The position numbers and the translations under genes are program-made. From contig OZ038533.1 in assembly GCA_964036665.1 (NCBI GenBank), positions 1,255,001 to 1,319,000 on the forward strand: a stretch of 64,000 nt of DNA, written 5' to 3'. The notes under the pieces are model-generated. The model saw only the letters and a program-made list of their open reading frames with translations. It had not been told where the DNA came from and did not search any database. Shown here one piece after another: positions 49,247 to 60,986 of this stretch. Origin of the DNA: Gordius sp. MW1 (taxonomy: Eukaryota; Nematomorpha; Gordioida; Gordea; Gordiidae). Numbering within the stretch: the first letter of the stretch is position 1; each line of letters begins with the position of its first letter.

Positions 49247-50282
49247 ATGTGGATATACATGATGGCCTACCAGAGTTTTATAATTTAAAGGTCTATTGTT
49301 TCAAAATAAACATATGTTCGACTTGAAAATAAACTTTTATTTGTCTATATGGGTTAATTAGAATTTGCATATCGCCCATAAGATTATAATGTAGGATCAA
49401 AAATGCGATGATGTTAAAACCCTACGAAAGATTATAGTCAAATAAATCTGCTTCGATAATAGGTGTTTTTGCATTTATTTTGAAGATCCATTGAAAATTC
49501 CTCTGACTTAGGCAATCCAAATTTTTTGACATGTATAAAAGTATTATTTGATGGTTGAAAGCAAATGTGTGAGGGAGTAGACGTTGTTTAGGCCAAGTGT
49601 AAAAAAAAATTCGGCTTCTATTTAGGCCTATACCAGTTGCTGATTCCCCCAAGCCAAGTTCAATGCGGCAGATATTGTATAATTACACGGTGTTGGCATT
49701 TAATTGCCTCTTCCATGAATTGTTAATGTTGCTAAGCACCAGTCTCGCGTTGCACCTGCATAGCTTTATACCCCTAGTAATTCCCAGATAAAGATCGTAT
49801 TCTTATGCTGAAACATTTTGAGATCACCCGTTTGTTGGAATCAGGCTATAATAAGTGCCTATTAAATAAATAAAAATTAGGGTCAAAGGTTAATTGGTAT
49901 AATATGGAGCTATATTAAGTGGTATTTATTAGGACTGGAAATATTATTACGCAGGGATACAAAAATAGAAAAAGTGAGTAAATCGTGTATATCAAACAAG
50001 TACATAAGTTACAACCAATTAACGGCAATTTGATTGACAACACAACGGTAAATAACATATCGCCGGAGGCACTTCGCACTCCAATTACCTCTCTACAGTA
50101 TTAAATTAAGATTATAACAATCTAAAGTTTTTACAGATTTTAATGGAAATATATGTTAGAAATGATAAACAGAAAAATATTTTTACCATAGGCGAAATTC
50201 GTTTACACTATGATCTCATACTAAGTAATAATGTAGCGAGTCAGCATCATTTGACTTTTTAATCAATATTTTATTACACAAT
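49247..50282. other. Mostly AT-rich; possible upstream exon near 50143-50264
   Basis: A frame on the plus strand around 50143-50264 (MEIYVRNDKQKN, GEIRLHYDLILSNN) might be an upstream exon of the next gene, but I cannot place its splice sites. A 76-codon minus-strand frame at 49422-49652 has no recognisable content. Confidence 0.25.
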
Positions 50283-50641
50283 ATGTTAGTCAGTAATGGA
50301 ACAGATAAAGTCACAGTTATATACATTCCAGGTAATAATTTAATATATATTAAAACCTATATTAAATTAGAACAAACTTTAGATTTTTGGATGTTTGCTG
50401 TGGTGTTGATTGGATTAATTTTTTTCATATTTGTTGCTTGGGTCCTTATAGGAATGTGGTAATTTCATATTCAATATAAATTTATGTTATGTGTCCTCAT
50501 TTAAACTTACAAATATTTTATAGCCGTTTTTATCGAGATGAAAACACTAAAGAAAAACTTGATGCTATCTCAAAGACAAGATTCACGAGCCCTAATGGTG
50601 GTACTATTATACCAACATTTATACCTAAGATGACTGAATAA
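50283..50641 (+). CDS. C-terminal exons of a single-pass membrane protein, family unknown
   Basis: Three pieces join in phase: 50283-50331, 50383-50458 and 50524-50641, with GT...AG introns of 51 and 65 bp. The 80 visible residues start LVSNGTDKVTVIYIP, then a hydrophobic helix (FWMFAVVLIGLIFFIFVAWV), then a basic juxtamembrane CRFYRDENTKEKLDAI and a short tail ending IIPTFIPKMTE. This is the layout of a type I protein with an extracellular strand, one helix and a short cytosolic tail, as in cadherin-like or similar receptors, but nothing identifies the family. The true start must be upstream; ATG 50283 may be internal. Tiny introns agree with those of the two well-supported genes. Confidence 0.45.
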
Positions 50642-51267
50642 GTATTATTGAACAAAATGTCTAGTGCAATTATTTTGTGCAATTGTTTTTCCACACAATT
50701 TTTTTAACTTATTTATTTGTTTATTTATAATAAATTTAATGTCAATGTTGTTTAATAAAATAGATATTTAACTGTTAGTTAAATTGTTGAGTCTCATATT
50801 AGAGTATATTAAAAATATATTTCAGGATTTAAATTGTTTTGCCATGTAGTGTACATAGTTATTTTGCATTAGGTTAAATATATAAGTTGGTCAGGCTTGA
50901 AATGCTTTCAGGTTGGGTTGGGTTTAAATAGTTGGGTCAAAGGTTATGAATCTTACATTGCAAAATACACTGGACATATCCTTTAAATTAATGCTATTAT
51001 GTATAATTTTTTTTAACCAATATTAAAAAATATATTTGATTAAGATCATTTATTTAATTAATTTCCTTTTGTTTAATTAAATCTGATTGTTTTAATTTAA
51101 ACACGAATTTTAATATGACATTTGAAAGATAAAATATTTCAAAAAATAATTTTTTAAGTGTGAAGTGGTAGATAAATTTAAACAACATAAATATATATCC
51201 ATAAACCAACAAAAAAGTAAGTCAAATTTATTAACTGGTTCATTTGCAATACTCTTCTTCTTCTTTA

Positions 51268-51600
51268 TCAGTTATTTGATCCCACATTCGTGGGGTTTGT
51301 TTTGATAAGTTTCTTCCATCTTGACTGGGTGAGTGCCATGTCTTGAGTAATCTCTTTAGTTTTCATAACTTTATCGACTTGCCCTTTCCACCTGACACGG
51401 GGTCGTCCTCTTCCTCTCTTCCCCGGTACCTCCATGTCCAGTACTTTTTGGTTTACGTCATCCGTGTCCCTTCTTAGTATATGCCCATACCACCTTAGCC
51501 GATTTTCGTTAATCATGTCCGCCATAGGTTGAATACCCATTTTTGTCATGAGCATCATTCGTCATATGGTCGAGCCTAGTATATCCCAAGCTCGACCATA
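51268..51600 (-). pseudogene. RTE-like 3' end fragment
   Basis: The frame reads TKMGIQPMADMINENRLRWY, GHILRRDTDDVNQKVL, EVPGKRGRGRPRVRWKGQVD, VMKTKEITQDMALTQSRWKK, the C-terminal tail of the RTE family also seen at 45154-45466. It is 5'-truncated at about 51600, the usual outcome of incomplete reverse transcription. Confidence 0.85.
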
Positions 51601-51601
51601 T

Positions 51602-51881
51602 TGTAGTGTTGCGTCAATTACTATTTTGCTCGCGGCATATTACTTATGTCTTGAAACTTAATTGACTCATTTACATTACCTTACTACTTCGCGACGTTAA
51701 TTGACCAATAACATAGACCTCGCGGATTCACCACAGAAATGTAATTGATTTATTCAATTAATTTGCGATTGTATAAAGGCGTTTAAAACACTTCTCCATT
51801 ACTCTTCGAACTCTTTTCTTTTCCCTCACTTTATTATATACCTTCAATAAAGAGTCTCCCCTCTCAATAGTATCATTCTCA
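51602..51881 (+). repeat. Probable solo LTR
   Basis: About 280 bp beginning TGTAGTGTTGCG, with TATAAAGGCG near 51774 and CAATAAAGAG near 51854, ending near ATCATTCTCA. TATA box, downstream AATAAA and length resemble Bel/Pao or gypsy LTRs. I found no second copy in the window, so boundaries are uncertain. Confidence 0.45.
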
Positions 51882-51884
51882 AAA

Positions 51885-51968
51885 AAAAAATTAAGTTTTG
51901 CCCGTCCCTAATTAATCTTTTAATCGTTTCGCCCCCCCCCCCTAATCCGAAACCTGGCTACGCCCATG
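51885..51968. mobile_element. MITE fragment, CATGRGCGTAGCC family, copy 5
   Basis: Ends AACCTGGCTACGCCCATG after a long C-run, matching one end of copies 1 to 4; the other end is missing. Confidence 0.5.
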
Positions 51969-52720
51969 TAAGTTCATGAACCAACATAAATTTAAGTTTA
52001 AATTTATTAAATGGTTCATCTGCGAAACTATATTTTAAACCAATATATTCTATAATAAGGGAGAAAGAAGAGGTTGCCACCCCGTATTTTAGATGTTATC
52101 ATATTTGTACATCACTACAATAAGGGGCTTCGCCCCTGGTGGAAAGGGGCAAGAGGGAAGGGGGAACGAAACTCATCTATACTCCGTATAAACGTAGCAT
52201 ATTTGCTATGCAATTTATGGGCTGGGAAGGGGCAAGAATGCCTATGTGGGGGGGGGGCAATGGTCAAGCAGGGAGTCAGATAATGCTCGTACAACATTAT
52301 AGTTGTTTTTTAATGTACTATTTTCATTTTTTCCTCAATTAATAAAGTATTAATAAATGTTTTATAGCAGCTTTTACAGAAATTTAGCTTTTTAAATATT
52401 TGTATGAAAAAAAACTAAGTTTTCATTTTGCATTTTATACTTGATTTTGAGGAATAGGTTTTCTTTCATTCATTCTTATTTATCAACTTCTTAATTAATC
52501 AAAATGACGAAAGGAACGCAAATAGAGGGTATGACTTGGAAAAGCCAATAGTCATCCTTCCAAAACGTACAACTTTCAATTTAGAGTTTTTTTGATACTG
52601 TATAAATTTAAACAATTTGGTGTAGGCGACCCATAATTTGAATTATGACTATCTGTCCAAATCATGCGCATATGTATAGTATAGACAAAATATTAAAAAT
52701 GCGAAAAAAAAATTCCAATC
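51969..52720. other. No gene recognised
   Basis: Contains a GGGG-rich phrase at 52240-52258 and short frames on both strands without recognisable motifs. Confidence 0.35.
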
Positions 52721-53373
52721 TGACTTTGGCCATTGGTTATTTTTTCCATTGGTCAGACGGCCAAGTAGACTATAATTATAATATAAAAAAATGCGATATG
52801 CACTTTGGCCAGTGGTCAATTTTTCTAATGGTCAGCAGGTCAAAAAGCGTCTAAATACATAAGGGCCAAATATTAAAAAAACGAAATAAATTTCCAATTC
52901 CACTTTGGTCAAAGGTCATCTTTTCAATTGGTCAGCAAAGGCCAAATTGCTAGCCTTTATAATATAGAAAAAAAAAATTGATTTCAATCTCACTTTGGCC
53001 AGTGGTCATTTTTTTAATGGTCAGCAGTCGGCCAAATACTAGCCAATAATTTTTATCTGGAGAAAAAAATTCGCTTTTTGGCCTTTGGTCATTTTTTTTA
53101 TTGGTCAGTAGCCAGAAAACGGCCAAATAGCCTATATTCATGATATAGAAAAAAAAATTTGATACACTTTGACCAATTGTCATTTTTTTCCATTGGTCAG
53201 GAGACGGCCAAAAAGGATATAAATACATAAGAAACAAATAAAATTAAAAAAATTTTGATTCACACTTTGGCCAATAGTCATTTTTCATTGGTCAGTAGCC
53301 AGCAGACGGCCAAATAGCCATATTATCAATGGTATTAACAAGAACAATATATTGATTTTAAATTAAAAAAAAA

Positions 53374-53470
53374 TTTGCCCTCGCCGAGATTCGAACCCAC
53401 ATCAATAAAGGCATAGGCCTTTGTAGGAGGGGGGCACAGAGACCCATATTAGTAGAAGCATAGGCCCTTG
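53374..53470 (-). repeat. tRNA-like fragment 1 (SINE-type)
   Basis: The minus strand reads GGGTTCGAATCTCGGCGAGGGC, a near-perfect pol III B box with T-loop and a 3' acceptor-like end. Upstream are C-rich phrases (CCCCCCTCCTACAAAGGCC). No A box or anticodon arm is seen, so it is not a tRNA gene. Confidence 0.4.
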
Positions 53471-53657
53471 TAGGGGAGGCAACAGGGTAATTATCAATGT
53501 TAACCAAATATAGGAATTCAAAAAACGAAAAAAATTCGATTTACACATTGGCAATGGTGATTTTTTTCATTGGGCAGTAGCCAGCAGACGGCCAAATTGC
53601 CATATTATTAATGGTATTAACAAGAACAATATATTAAATATTAATTTAAAAAAATTT

Positions 53658-53706
53658 TGCCCTCCTCGAGATTCGAACCCGGCATATGCCTTTGTAGGAG
53701 GGGGGC
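53658..53706 (-). repeat. tRNA-like fragment 2, minimal acceptor plus T-arm fold
   Basis: The minus strand reads GCCCCCC at one end and GGAGGGC at the other (6 of 7 pairs), with GGCATATGCC and a T-arm CGGGTTCGAATCTCG between. It resembles a tRNA lacking the D and anticodon arms, about 48 nt long. Confidence 0.4.
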
Positions 53707-53919
53707 ACATGGACCCATATCAGTAGAGGCAGGCCTTTGTAGGGGAGGCACAGGGTAATTATCAATATTAACCAAATATAGCAATACAAAAAAAATTCGA
53801 TTTACACTTTGGCCAATGGTCATTTTCTCATTGATCAGTAGACAGCACACGGCCAAATAGCAAAATTTAGGTTGATAACAAAGAGAAAAACAACAATTCA
53901 CAAAGCAGCAAAAATACAA

Positions 53920-55062
53920 TTAAAATAGCAATTAACCAAATTAATAATAATTTTGGCCTTAGGCCGAAGTCAGATAAAGTAGAAGTAAACAACGGTCATC
54001 ATTAAATTTGGCGAGAATTTTTTAGCCAGTTTTCAAACATCCGATATATAGCAACAACCTAGACAAGTTGCAAACAGAAATTATGAATAAAGCTAATCAG
54101 TCAAGCCAATAATGGAATTTGGGCTGGGGCGAGGTCAAAAAATTAAAGCCAACCAGCGGTCATAGTGTATTTGCGAAAGAAAAATAAAAGGCATTTACAG
54201 AAGCATAAAGCCACAGCCATAAAAAAACTCTTATAAGTTTCCACGGCAATTATCCAAACTCACTTAAGACAGGACAAACGAAAAGCGAGCCCATAAATTG
54301 CATAATCAATTTCAGAAATCGCACTTTGATTTGTCGATTTTATTTACACCCCGCAATCATTCTTACTCTCGCGTCCTGTATCAAATTTATTAAAATTGTT
54401 AACGCTTTGGGCTGGGTTTGGTTTAAGAATTTTCTGTCAATTGACCCATAAGGCTAAACCTTATATATTTTTAATATTTACATTTGACATTGCTAAGATC
54501 GTAAGAGGTCACATATAGCTTGTATAATTTATTTCCCCAAGGCTAAGTTAAAGTCTATCAAGTCAATACCTTCTTAAGTGTTAATTCAGTTTTTAATATT
54601 TACATAATTATTACCTTTGCAATTAAATACTCATGCACCCAATACTGATTGCCTTTATATAAATCTATGTTAAATCTAAATTATTATATTTATATATTAG
54701 AACCAAATAAGTAGTGTTATATAATTTCCGTGTAAATAGCGATTAACGGGATGCTAAAAACAAACGCGGATAATGTAAATAATGCAAGCTCAAATTTATT
54801 ATATGGTGCGAAGGGTGTCATTGCTAACATGAAGATTAAGTACATTGCAAAAACCGTTGTGGGCGGCGCTAGCTGTGCAGCTACACGCACGACGTGTGTA
54901 AATAAGGTATAAGAAAAACCAACATTACCAATGCTTTAAAACAAAGTGGTCGCTATTTATCCAAACTTCTTCAATTTCGCGTCATTTAGAAATAGATATG
55001 TTAAAGCGACGCAAAAACGATTGAAGTTTGGGTTAAAATGCTATGGATTTTAAGTGGGGGTG
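53920..55062. other. No gene recognised
   Basis: Around 54040-54070 there is an inverted copy of a phrase found near 35940-35970 (CGATATATAGCAACAACCTA). The rest is AT-rich and without coding signal; the right end should hold the 3' UTR of the RING gene. Confidence 0.35.
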
Positions 55063-56901
55063 TTAAGCGTAGTAATCGACGTATATGCAACTTCGACATA
55101 TTGGGCAAGTAGGATTTTTGCGAACCCAAGAATAAATGCAATGGCGGTGATAGGTATGACGACACGAGGGTAATCGCCATAACAATTCGTCTTCCTCGTA
55201 GGCCTCCAGGCATATAGAACAGGTAGGAGACGTTTCTTCTTCAAAATTATCATGCCCCATAAATTTGTTGGGCATGGCGTGGTTAAGTGTTATGGATTTT
55301 GCCATATTCTTTTTCCCACATTTTGGTGTATCGTATGTTAATGCAGTTAAAGGCGACGCGAAATTTTCTTGGGTTTGTATACTGATATCAGTATATGGTT
55401 TTTGATTAAGTTTAGAAGATGACAACCGTCTACCGTGTTTGTCATAATCGGCAACGTTTTCGTGCAATGTATGTTTGCTGACTTTCCAAAGTGTTTTATC
55501 GCGTTTATGCGTAATCCTGATTTTAGCAGCACCATTTTTATAAGAGTCGTGCGCGGGGTTGAGCAGCTGGAATTGCTCGTCTAATGATAAACGAGAATCG
55601 TACTTGAAAATGTTAAGGGGAGCACCAACCCATTTGAGCAAAGTTTGAACGTCGGGTTCGGAATAGTCATTTTGAGAGGCGGAGGACATGTAGAAAGATG
55701 GATTGGAAAGGATGTAAAGGTGCTTAATGAAAGCGGCCATTTCTAGTGGATCTAATATATCTTGTTCTTCGTTTGGAGCGTGTTGCGCCATGCCGTAATC
55801 GAGTTCACAATCAGAATTTATCTCGCTCTCGGATTCTGCATTGGACTGAGCGCGAGTTGACGTGCTTGTGGCTTTTTGAGGCATCCTGTGTTTTAGCGCG
55901 AAACGGTAAAATATGGGAATTTCGGTGGAAGGAGAAAAGGGACGAAATATTAAAGCGTCTCCAAATGCCAGTGATAGCCTTACGCATCTCATTAAATAGA
56001 AGTGCGAAGTGCGTATTAGGTATAAAATGAAGGTTAATCTAAAAGCACTCAAATCACGGAAGTACAAGGTAAAGGTTAGGGTAAAAATTATGATTAAAAG
56101 TGTAAAATATAAATAGTTGCATTCTTTTGAGAAACTTGAAAATTCAGAATATTTTATATGTCTAGGAGAGGTGGGCGGTTTTTCGCTTTTAATAACTTGA
56201 CTAAAAGTTTTCTTTGGCGAAGTTCGAAATTTAGAAGCATTTTTCGCTTTAAGACAATGTAATCCTTGAAATTTTTGCATAACAATATGTGCCAGATGTT
56301 GAAAAGAATGAATAAAATGGATGGTTTCAGGATTTGATAAATTAATTGCATTCGAGGAGCTAGGTGTTGGATAAGAAATATTTTGAGCAGCCAAAATAGG
56401 TGAGATATAAGGAGAAAGAAAAATGAAGATGTATAAAAATTTAAATTTATTGAATAGTTTTATTATTTTGTGGTTAAAAGACACATAGACAAAAAGTTTG
56501 AAAAGGTTCCAAATAAAATGACAAATATATTCTATATACTTAATGGGTAGGGCATTTGATAATTGATTAAAATCATTTATAAGTTTATTGATAATTGGTT
56601 GTCTGAATTTAATACTAAGCTTGTTGGATTTAATTATTATTTCACAGTCATCTTCTGCAAACATAATAACATATACAGCAGAAGCTTCTGAAGGTTCCAT
56701 CATATTGTGAGTTAAAGTCAAATAAAATGTTATTCTTATTAACACATTAATTTCTTCATTTGAAAGATGTAAATTGTTAGAAGATTTAAGATTAATAGCA
56801 GAAAGGGATATATTTGCATTTTTGTTCCTTTTTAAATTGAAAAAAGATGTCTTTTTTATAAAACATTTTTCTACATCACTTAAATTAATCTCAGATTCCA
56901 A
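55063..56901 (-). CDS. RING-H2 finger protein (probable E3 ubiquitin ligase)
   Basis: A 612-codon open frame ending at TAA 55065-55063. The last 50 residues form a RING-H2 domain, CSICLEAYEEDELLWRLPSC, RHTYHRHC, then WVRKNPTCPIC (CX2C, CXH, X2HX2C, CX2C), so it probably binds an E2 and transfers ubiquitin. The middle part (MPQKATSTSTRAQSN onward, ATG at about 55886) is polar and Ser/Asp/Glu-rich, with DSRLSLDEQFQLLNP. The N-terminal half has several hydrophobic segments (FLYIFIFLSPYISPILAA, YLYFTLLIIIFTLTFTLYF), which suggests a membrane protein. The frame is open to about 56937, where TTTTAATTTAG looks like a splice acceptor, so upstream exons may exist. The TTG at 56901 is not a convincing start. 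The family is not recognised beyond the RING. Confidence 0.65.
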   Translation of the reverse strand: MESEINLSDVEKCFIKKTSFFNLKRNKNANISLSAINLKSSNNLHLSNEEINVLIRITFYLTLTHNMMEPSEASAVYVIMFAEDDCEIIIKSNKLSIKFRQPIINKLINDFNQLSNALPIKYIEYICHFIWNLFKLFVYVSFNHKIIKLFNKFKFLYIFIFLSPYISPILAAQNISYPTPSSSNAINLSNPETIHFIHSFQHLAHIVMQKFQGLHCLKAKNASKFRTSPKKTFSQVIKSEKPPTSPRHIKYSEFSSFSKECNYLYFTLLIIIFTLTFTLYFRDLSAFRLTFILYLIRTSHFYLMRCVRLSLAFGDALIFRPFSPSTEIPIFYRFALKHRMPQKATSTSTRAQSNAESESEINSDCELDYGMAQHAPNEEQDILDPLEMAAFIKHLYILSNPSFYMSSASQNDYSEPDVQTLLKWVGAPLNIFKYDSRLSLDEQFQLLNPAHDSYKNGAAKIRITHKRDKTLWKVSKHTLHENVADYDKHGRRLSSSKLNQKPYTDISIQTQENFASPLTALTYDTPKCGKKNMAKSITLNHAMPNKFMGHDNFEEETSPTCSICLEAYEEDELLWRLPSCRHTYHRHCIYSWVRKNPTCPICRSCIYVDYYA

Positions 56902-56939
56902 ATCATTGACTAAAAATGTTTGTAGGGTGTTTCTAAATT

Positions 56940-57300
56940 AAAATATTAAGTACATAATATAAATACTTTAGAATTATGAGATGTATTTTACAAAACAAAC
57001 ATTACATTACTGGCAAATAAAAATAGTACTTGCAAACATAGCCTTCTTCACTCAAGTTTTTGCCATCAAAATTTGATAAGTTCTTTATCTTAAAATACAT
57101 AGTACATGTTATATAATATTCAAATAAAATTTTTTTACGAACTTTATTAAAATAAATGCAATTAAATAGACATATAGTAGAAATTAGTCATTTACTAATT
57201 GATCAAACGCGGAATTTTGTGTAATGTGCCAATTATTTACAACCATGGCTAATTAATATTTTTGACAATGACCCGCAATTTGTTCATTATGTCAGCTGTT
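56940..57300. other. Upstream of RING frame, no gene seen
   Basis: AT-rich DNA that may contain an upstream exon or promoter of the RING gene. Confidence 0.3.
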
Positions 57301-57312
57301 AAATAATGATGG

Positions 57313-59882
57313 GATATAGGCTAAATCCCGAATGGGATATAGGCTAAATCCCGAAAAGGCACAATCCCGAAGCTACAATAATGCTACTGCTACGATTTTC
57401 AAATTTCCATATGTTTTTTAATTTTAAAGTTTTATCCATAATCAAGAGCAAGATTTGGGTGCCCCTTTACAATTTACTTATGTAAGAATCACATTTAATT
57501 AACCTCTGCACCAAGTAACATAATATAGCTTTATTTACAGATCACTGATGAGTATTAATATTTAGTGACAAGGTATAAATTAAAGGATGCCATTAATAAT
57601 AATCGTTTGGAATCAATATCTAAGGTAATTTTAACGTATTTAAAATCAGGGAATCATTAATCCTATTAGGTATACAATAATGTTTGGGTATTATGTACTC
57701 AAGAGCTATATTTGGGTGGAACCTTTACAATTTACTAATTATATAATTAACTGATATACGTTTGTTTGGTATAAGGTGGTGTATAAATAAGCAATATATA
57801 ATAAATTTAAGTATTATATAAAGGATATCATCCCAGTGCTATCCCATGCCTCTAGATTCTTTTATAAAAGTTGATTAATGGAATATTTAGAACGTTAAGT
57901 GATATAGTTACAGAGTATAATCTCAGCAAGTAAACATATAAGAAATTTGTTAAAGTTTTTTTGTACTTTAATAGAAAAAATATTAAATTTTAAAAGGGCA
58001 ATCTCTTTAGCCATTAGATTAAATAGAAATTATTCATACAATTTATGATGCTATATAACTTAATTTAGATCCTATAAGATTGTAAAGGGATCATTGTTAA
58101 ATATGATTAGTATCAATGTGCATGTGATTAGATAAGCTTTTGTATTAAGTTTTTGCTATTATTATAAGGCAAATTTATTTATAACTAAATCACTAACTAT
58201 TTCTATTTTATTTTTATCTACCTCAACTAATGTTTACTTATTGATGTGCTGTTATATTGATATATAAGATGATTGATGGATGAAACTCTTACCCCAATTT
58301 TTACATTTAATGCTTACCAAAGAGCCTAGCAAAAAAATGCCTTAAAATCTTGTTCTTGTTTTAAAAAGTCTAATTAGAAAATGTTATAGCAGGTTATGAA
58401 AATCTGGTACCTATCAATAACTTTTTTAGGAATGTGAAAAATTTTATATTTTACCAAACTTAATTTCAAGAAATATCAATAATATACTTATTGTCATATA
58501 GAAATTTAAGTTAGACCCACATTATAAAAATTTTGTTTTGGAAAATATTACATGTATATTTCTGATACCATTTTATGGAATTTGTTGAATTTATGGTTAT
58601 AAAATTGTAAATAATGAGTAATCTATCAATGAGTAAAAGATTGGTTATACTTTCATTCATTTAATCTATATATATCTAGCATAGGCTTTTATTTGATAAA
58701 ATTAAGCTCTAACAATCAACAAATAACAATATTTTAGCTTTGTTTTATAATCTAATTTTATAGTTTTAAGAGTTTATACATTATAGTAAATATTATTAAA
58801 GCTTAGCAACTTAATACACAAAAATTCTAAATTAATGAACTCATTATACTATGTTTATTAAGTTACTTAATTATAATTTTCATTTTAATCTACAATAAAT
58901 TAAATTTGATACTCATTTTTACACAAAAATTATCATTTTTATAGTTGTATATGTTTATAGACATTACATTTAGATTTTTTCATATTATTAAATATAACCT
59001 TATATGATGTATTTTTATTTAAAGTGTCAACACTTCCTTAAGTTTGGACGATTCTATTAATTTTTGTTTTTAAGTTTTTTTTAGCCAAATTTTCTAAATT
59101 TATAGTTTGTACCTTATTTAATATGTTCATCATAAAATTAAAAAAGCTATTTTTGTTATGAGCAAAATTAGTCATATTCAAAGAAACTTTACCTAAGAGT
59201 TATCTAAATATCTCCTGCACTTTTAAGAATCTCAGTATTAATTTAAGGAATCATTGATTTAACCTATTTATATCTAGAATAGACTTTTATTTGATGTAAT
59301 TAAGCTTTAACAATTAACAAATGATAATACTCTAGCTCTGTTGTATAATCTAAAGATTTGTAGGAAGAACTGATACACCCTCTCCTAAAAAATCATAGAA
59401 TGTTATAAATAAACTTACAAATAATTTGAATAAGCTATATAATATATAAGTGCTAAGAATTATAAGTTACCTTCATGTGAGATGTCAAGAGTTATCTAAA
59501 TATCTCCTGCACTTTTAAGAATCTCAGTATTAATTTAAGGAATTATGATAACCTATTTATATCTAGAATAGACTTTTATTTGATGAAATTAAGCTTTAAC
59601 AATTAACAAATGATAAAGTTTTCCATCTTTAATTTTGGTATAATCCAAGTCTTTATGGGTCAGAATCAAATTTTTTCTACTCGACTTTTTAAATTCTAAA
59701 GATAATTTATAAATATTTAGATATTAAGCTTACTTATACTTTCTGTATTATCTTGATTTGTTCTCTCAACCAAATATTCATTAAAAGCTTGATTATATGA
59801 TTGCATATTTTTTACCATATGTTAATTGCCGTAAAAGTGTAGCATTAAAATTCGGGATTGTGCGCTTTCGGGATTTAGCCTA
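57313..59882. mobile_element. TIR DNA transposon, non-autonomous, 2.6 kb
   Basis: Left end GGCTAAATCCCGAAAAGGCACAATCCCGA and right end GGATTGTGCGCTTTCGGGATTTAGCC are inverted repeats of about 28 bp with few mismatches (both longer than quoted elsewhere). The left terminus is duplicated: GGGATATAGGCTAAATCCCGA occurs twice at 57311-57355. The interior is AT-rich with no transposase. It carries internal direct repeats of 120 bp or more, containing TTTTATTTGAT(G/A)(T/A)AATTAAGC, near 58670, 59275 and 59565. Confidence 0.65.
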
Positions 59883-59889
59883 GGAACCA

Positions 59890-60986
59890 TAATGATCATA
59901 GTAATTTTCCATTTCTTTTTTTCTTTAAAGATTAGGATCACAATAGTCATGCAATATTTACAAGCAATATAACAATTAGCCTACAATGCCTTGATAATAA
60001 CTATGCAAAATTTTTTATTAAAAATAACTTGACAGCTAATTAAATATAACATTAAAACCTAAAATATAACTTGTATAATTGAATGCTATTATTAATTTTT
60101 TTAGACCTTGAACTATATTTAATAAGTATACACGGTTAGCGTTACCAAATATTAAGCGCATTTTTATCTGTACCTTAGTTAAACAATTTGAATATTATAT
60201 GGTACCGCTTTATCCACATCCCCTAATATAAAATTTAAATGTAACATAGACATTTGAATATAGAAATTTGAATACTGTTCTGTTCAGGGAATATACAATA
60301 CGCAATCCAAATTTATTACTGTTCGTTTCAGGGAATATACAATACACAATCCAAATTTATTATGTCCACAAGACCAAGATCACAAAAAAGAAAATGTATG
60401 TATTCACTAGGCGAAGACCATCATAAAAATATTCGAATGAATCACTACATAAAAAGAAAATGTGTGTAGTATTCATGAGACAAAGACCATCATAAAAATA
60501 TTCGAATGCATCACTGCATAAAAAAAATGTGTTTGTCTGTTGTCTTCCCTCATCTTTCCTTCATCTTTCTTTTAATCACTTCATACGTCTATATACTTCC
60601 GTCATATTATTTGTTTTTACTTTATTCTCCACACCCGCCTTTGTGTGGATAAACACAACAAATACTTATAGAGACATGTGATTACGCTATTTATGTACTT
60701 AATACATAACTAATAATAAAGTAGGACGAGAGCGTCTAAATGGTTAACCATAATGATTTATAGGAAAGACTAGAATGCATGTAAATAAATACAACTTTTT
60801 AAATAAAATACTGAAATTTAGGAAGAATTCTCACTATTTAATAAGGAATTAAATAAAAATTAAACGTTTAAACATCGAGAAAATCTCCTCTAGATAATAA
60901 TTTTTAACTTAACCTTGTTTATTGTTGCTTTTAATATATAGTGGCAAGTGGTCCTTTTACCGCCTTAAAATTGCTGCTAAGCGAGA
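59890..60986. other. AT-rich with two short tandem repeats
   Basis: At 60280-60360 a unit around CAGGGAATATACAATACRCA is present twice. At 60395-60530 a 66-bp unit around GACCATCATAAAAATATTCG is present twice. The following TGTTTGTCTGTTGTCTTCC resembles a phrase inside the LTR of element B, so this may be remnant LTR. Confidence 0.4.

Larger units (their letters stand above)
52722..53870. repeat. Tandem array of hairpin-forming GGCCAATGGTCA units
   Basis: About ten imperfect units of 90 to 130 bp. Each contains CACTTTGGCCA(A/G)TGGTCA, a T-run, then CATTGGTCAG with a CAGACGGCCAAATAG-like tail. TTGGCCAATGGTCA and its near-complement CATTGGTCAG bracket the T-run, so each unit can form a short hairpin. 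The array is interrupted at 53340-53520 and 53630-53770 by inserts with tRNA-like ends. Confidence 0.7.

Noticed and set aside
53374-53400. tRNA gene on the minus strand
   Set aside because: Only the T-arm and a 3' end are present; no A box, D arm or anticodon arm could be folded.
52722-53870. Possible CRISPR-like repeat array
   Set aside because: Repeats are imperfect, unit length varies, there are no conserved repeats with unique spacers, and the setting is a eukaryotic genome.
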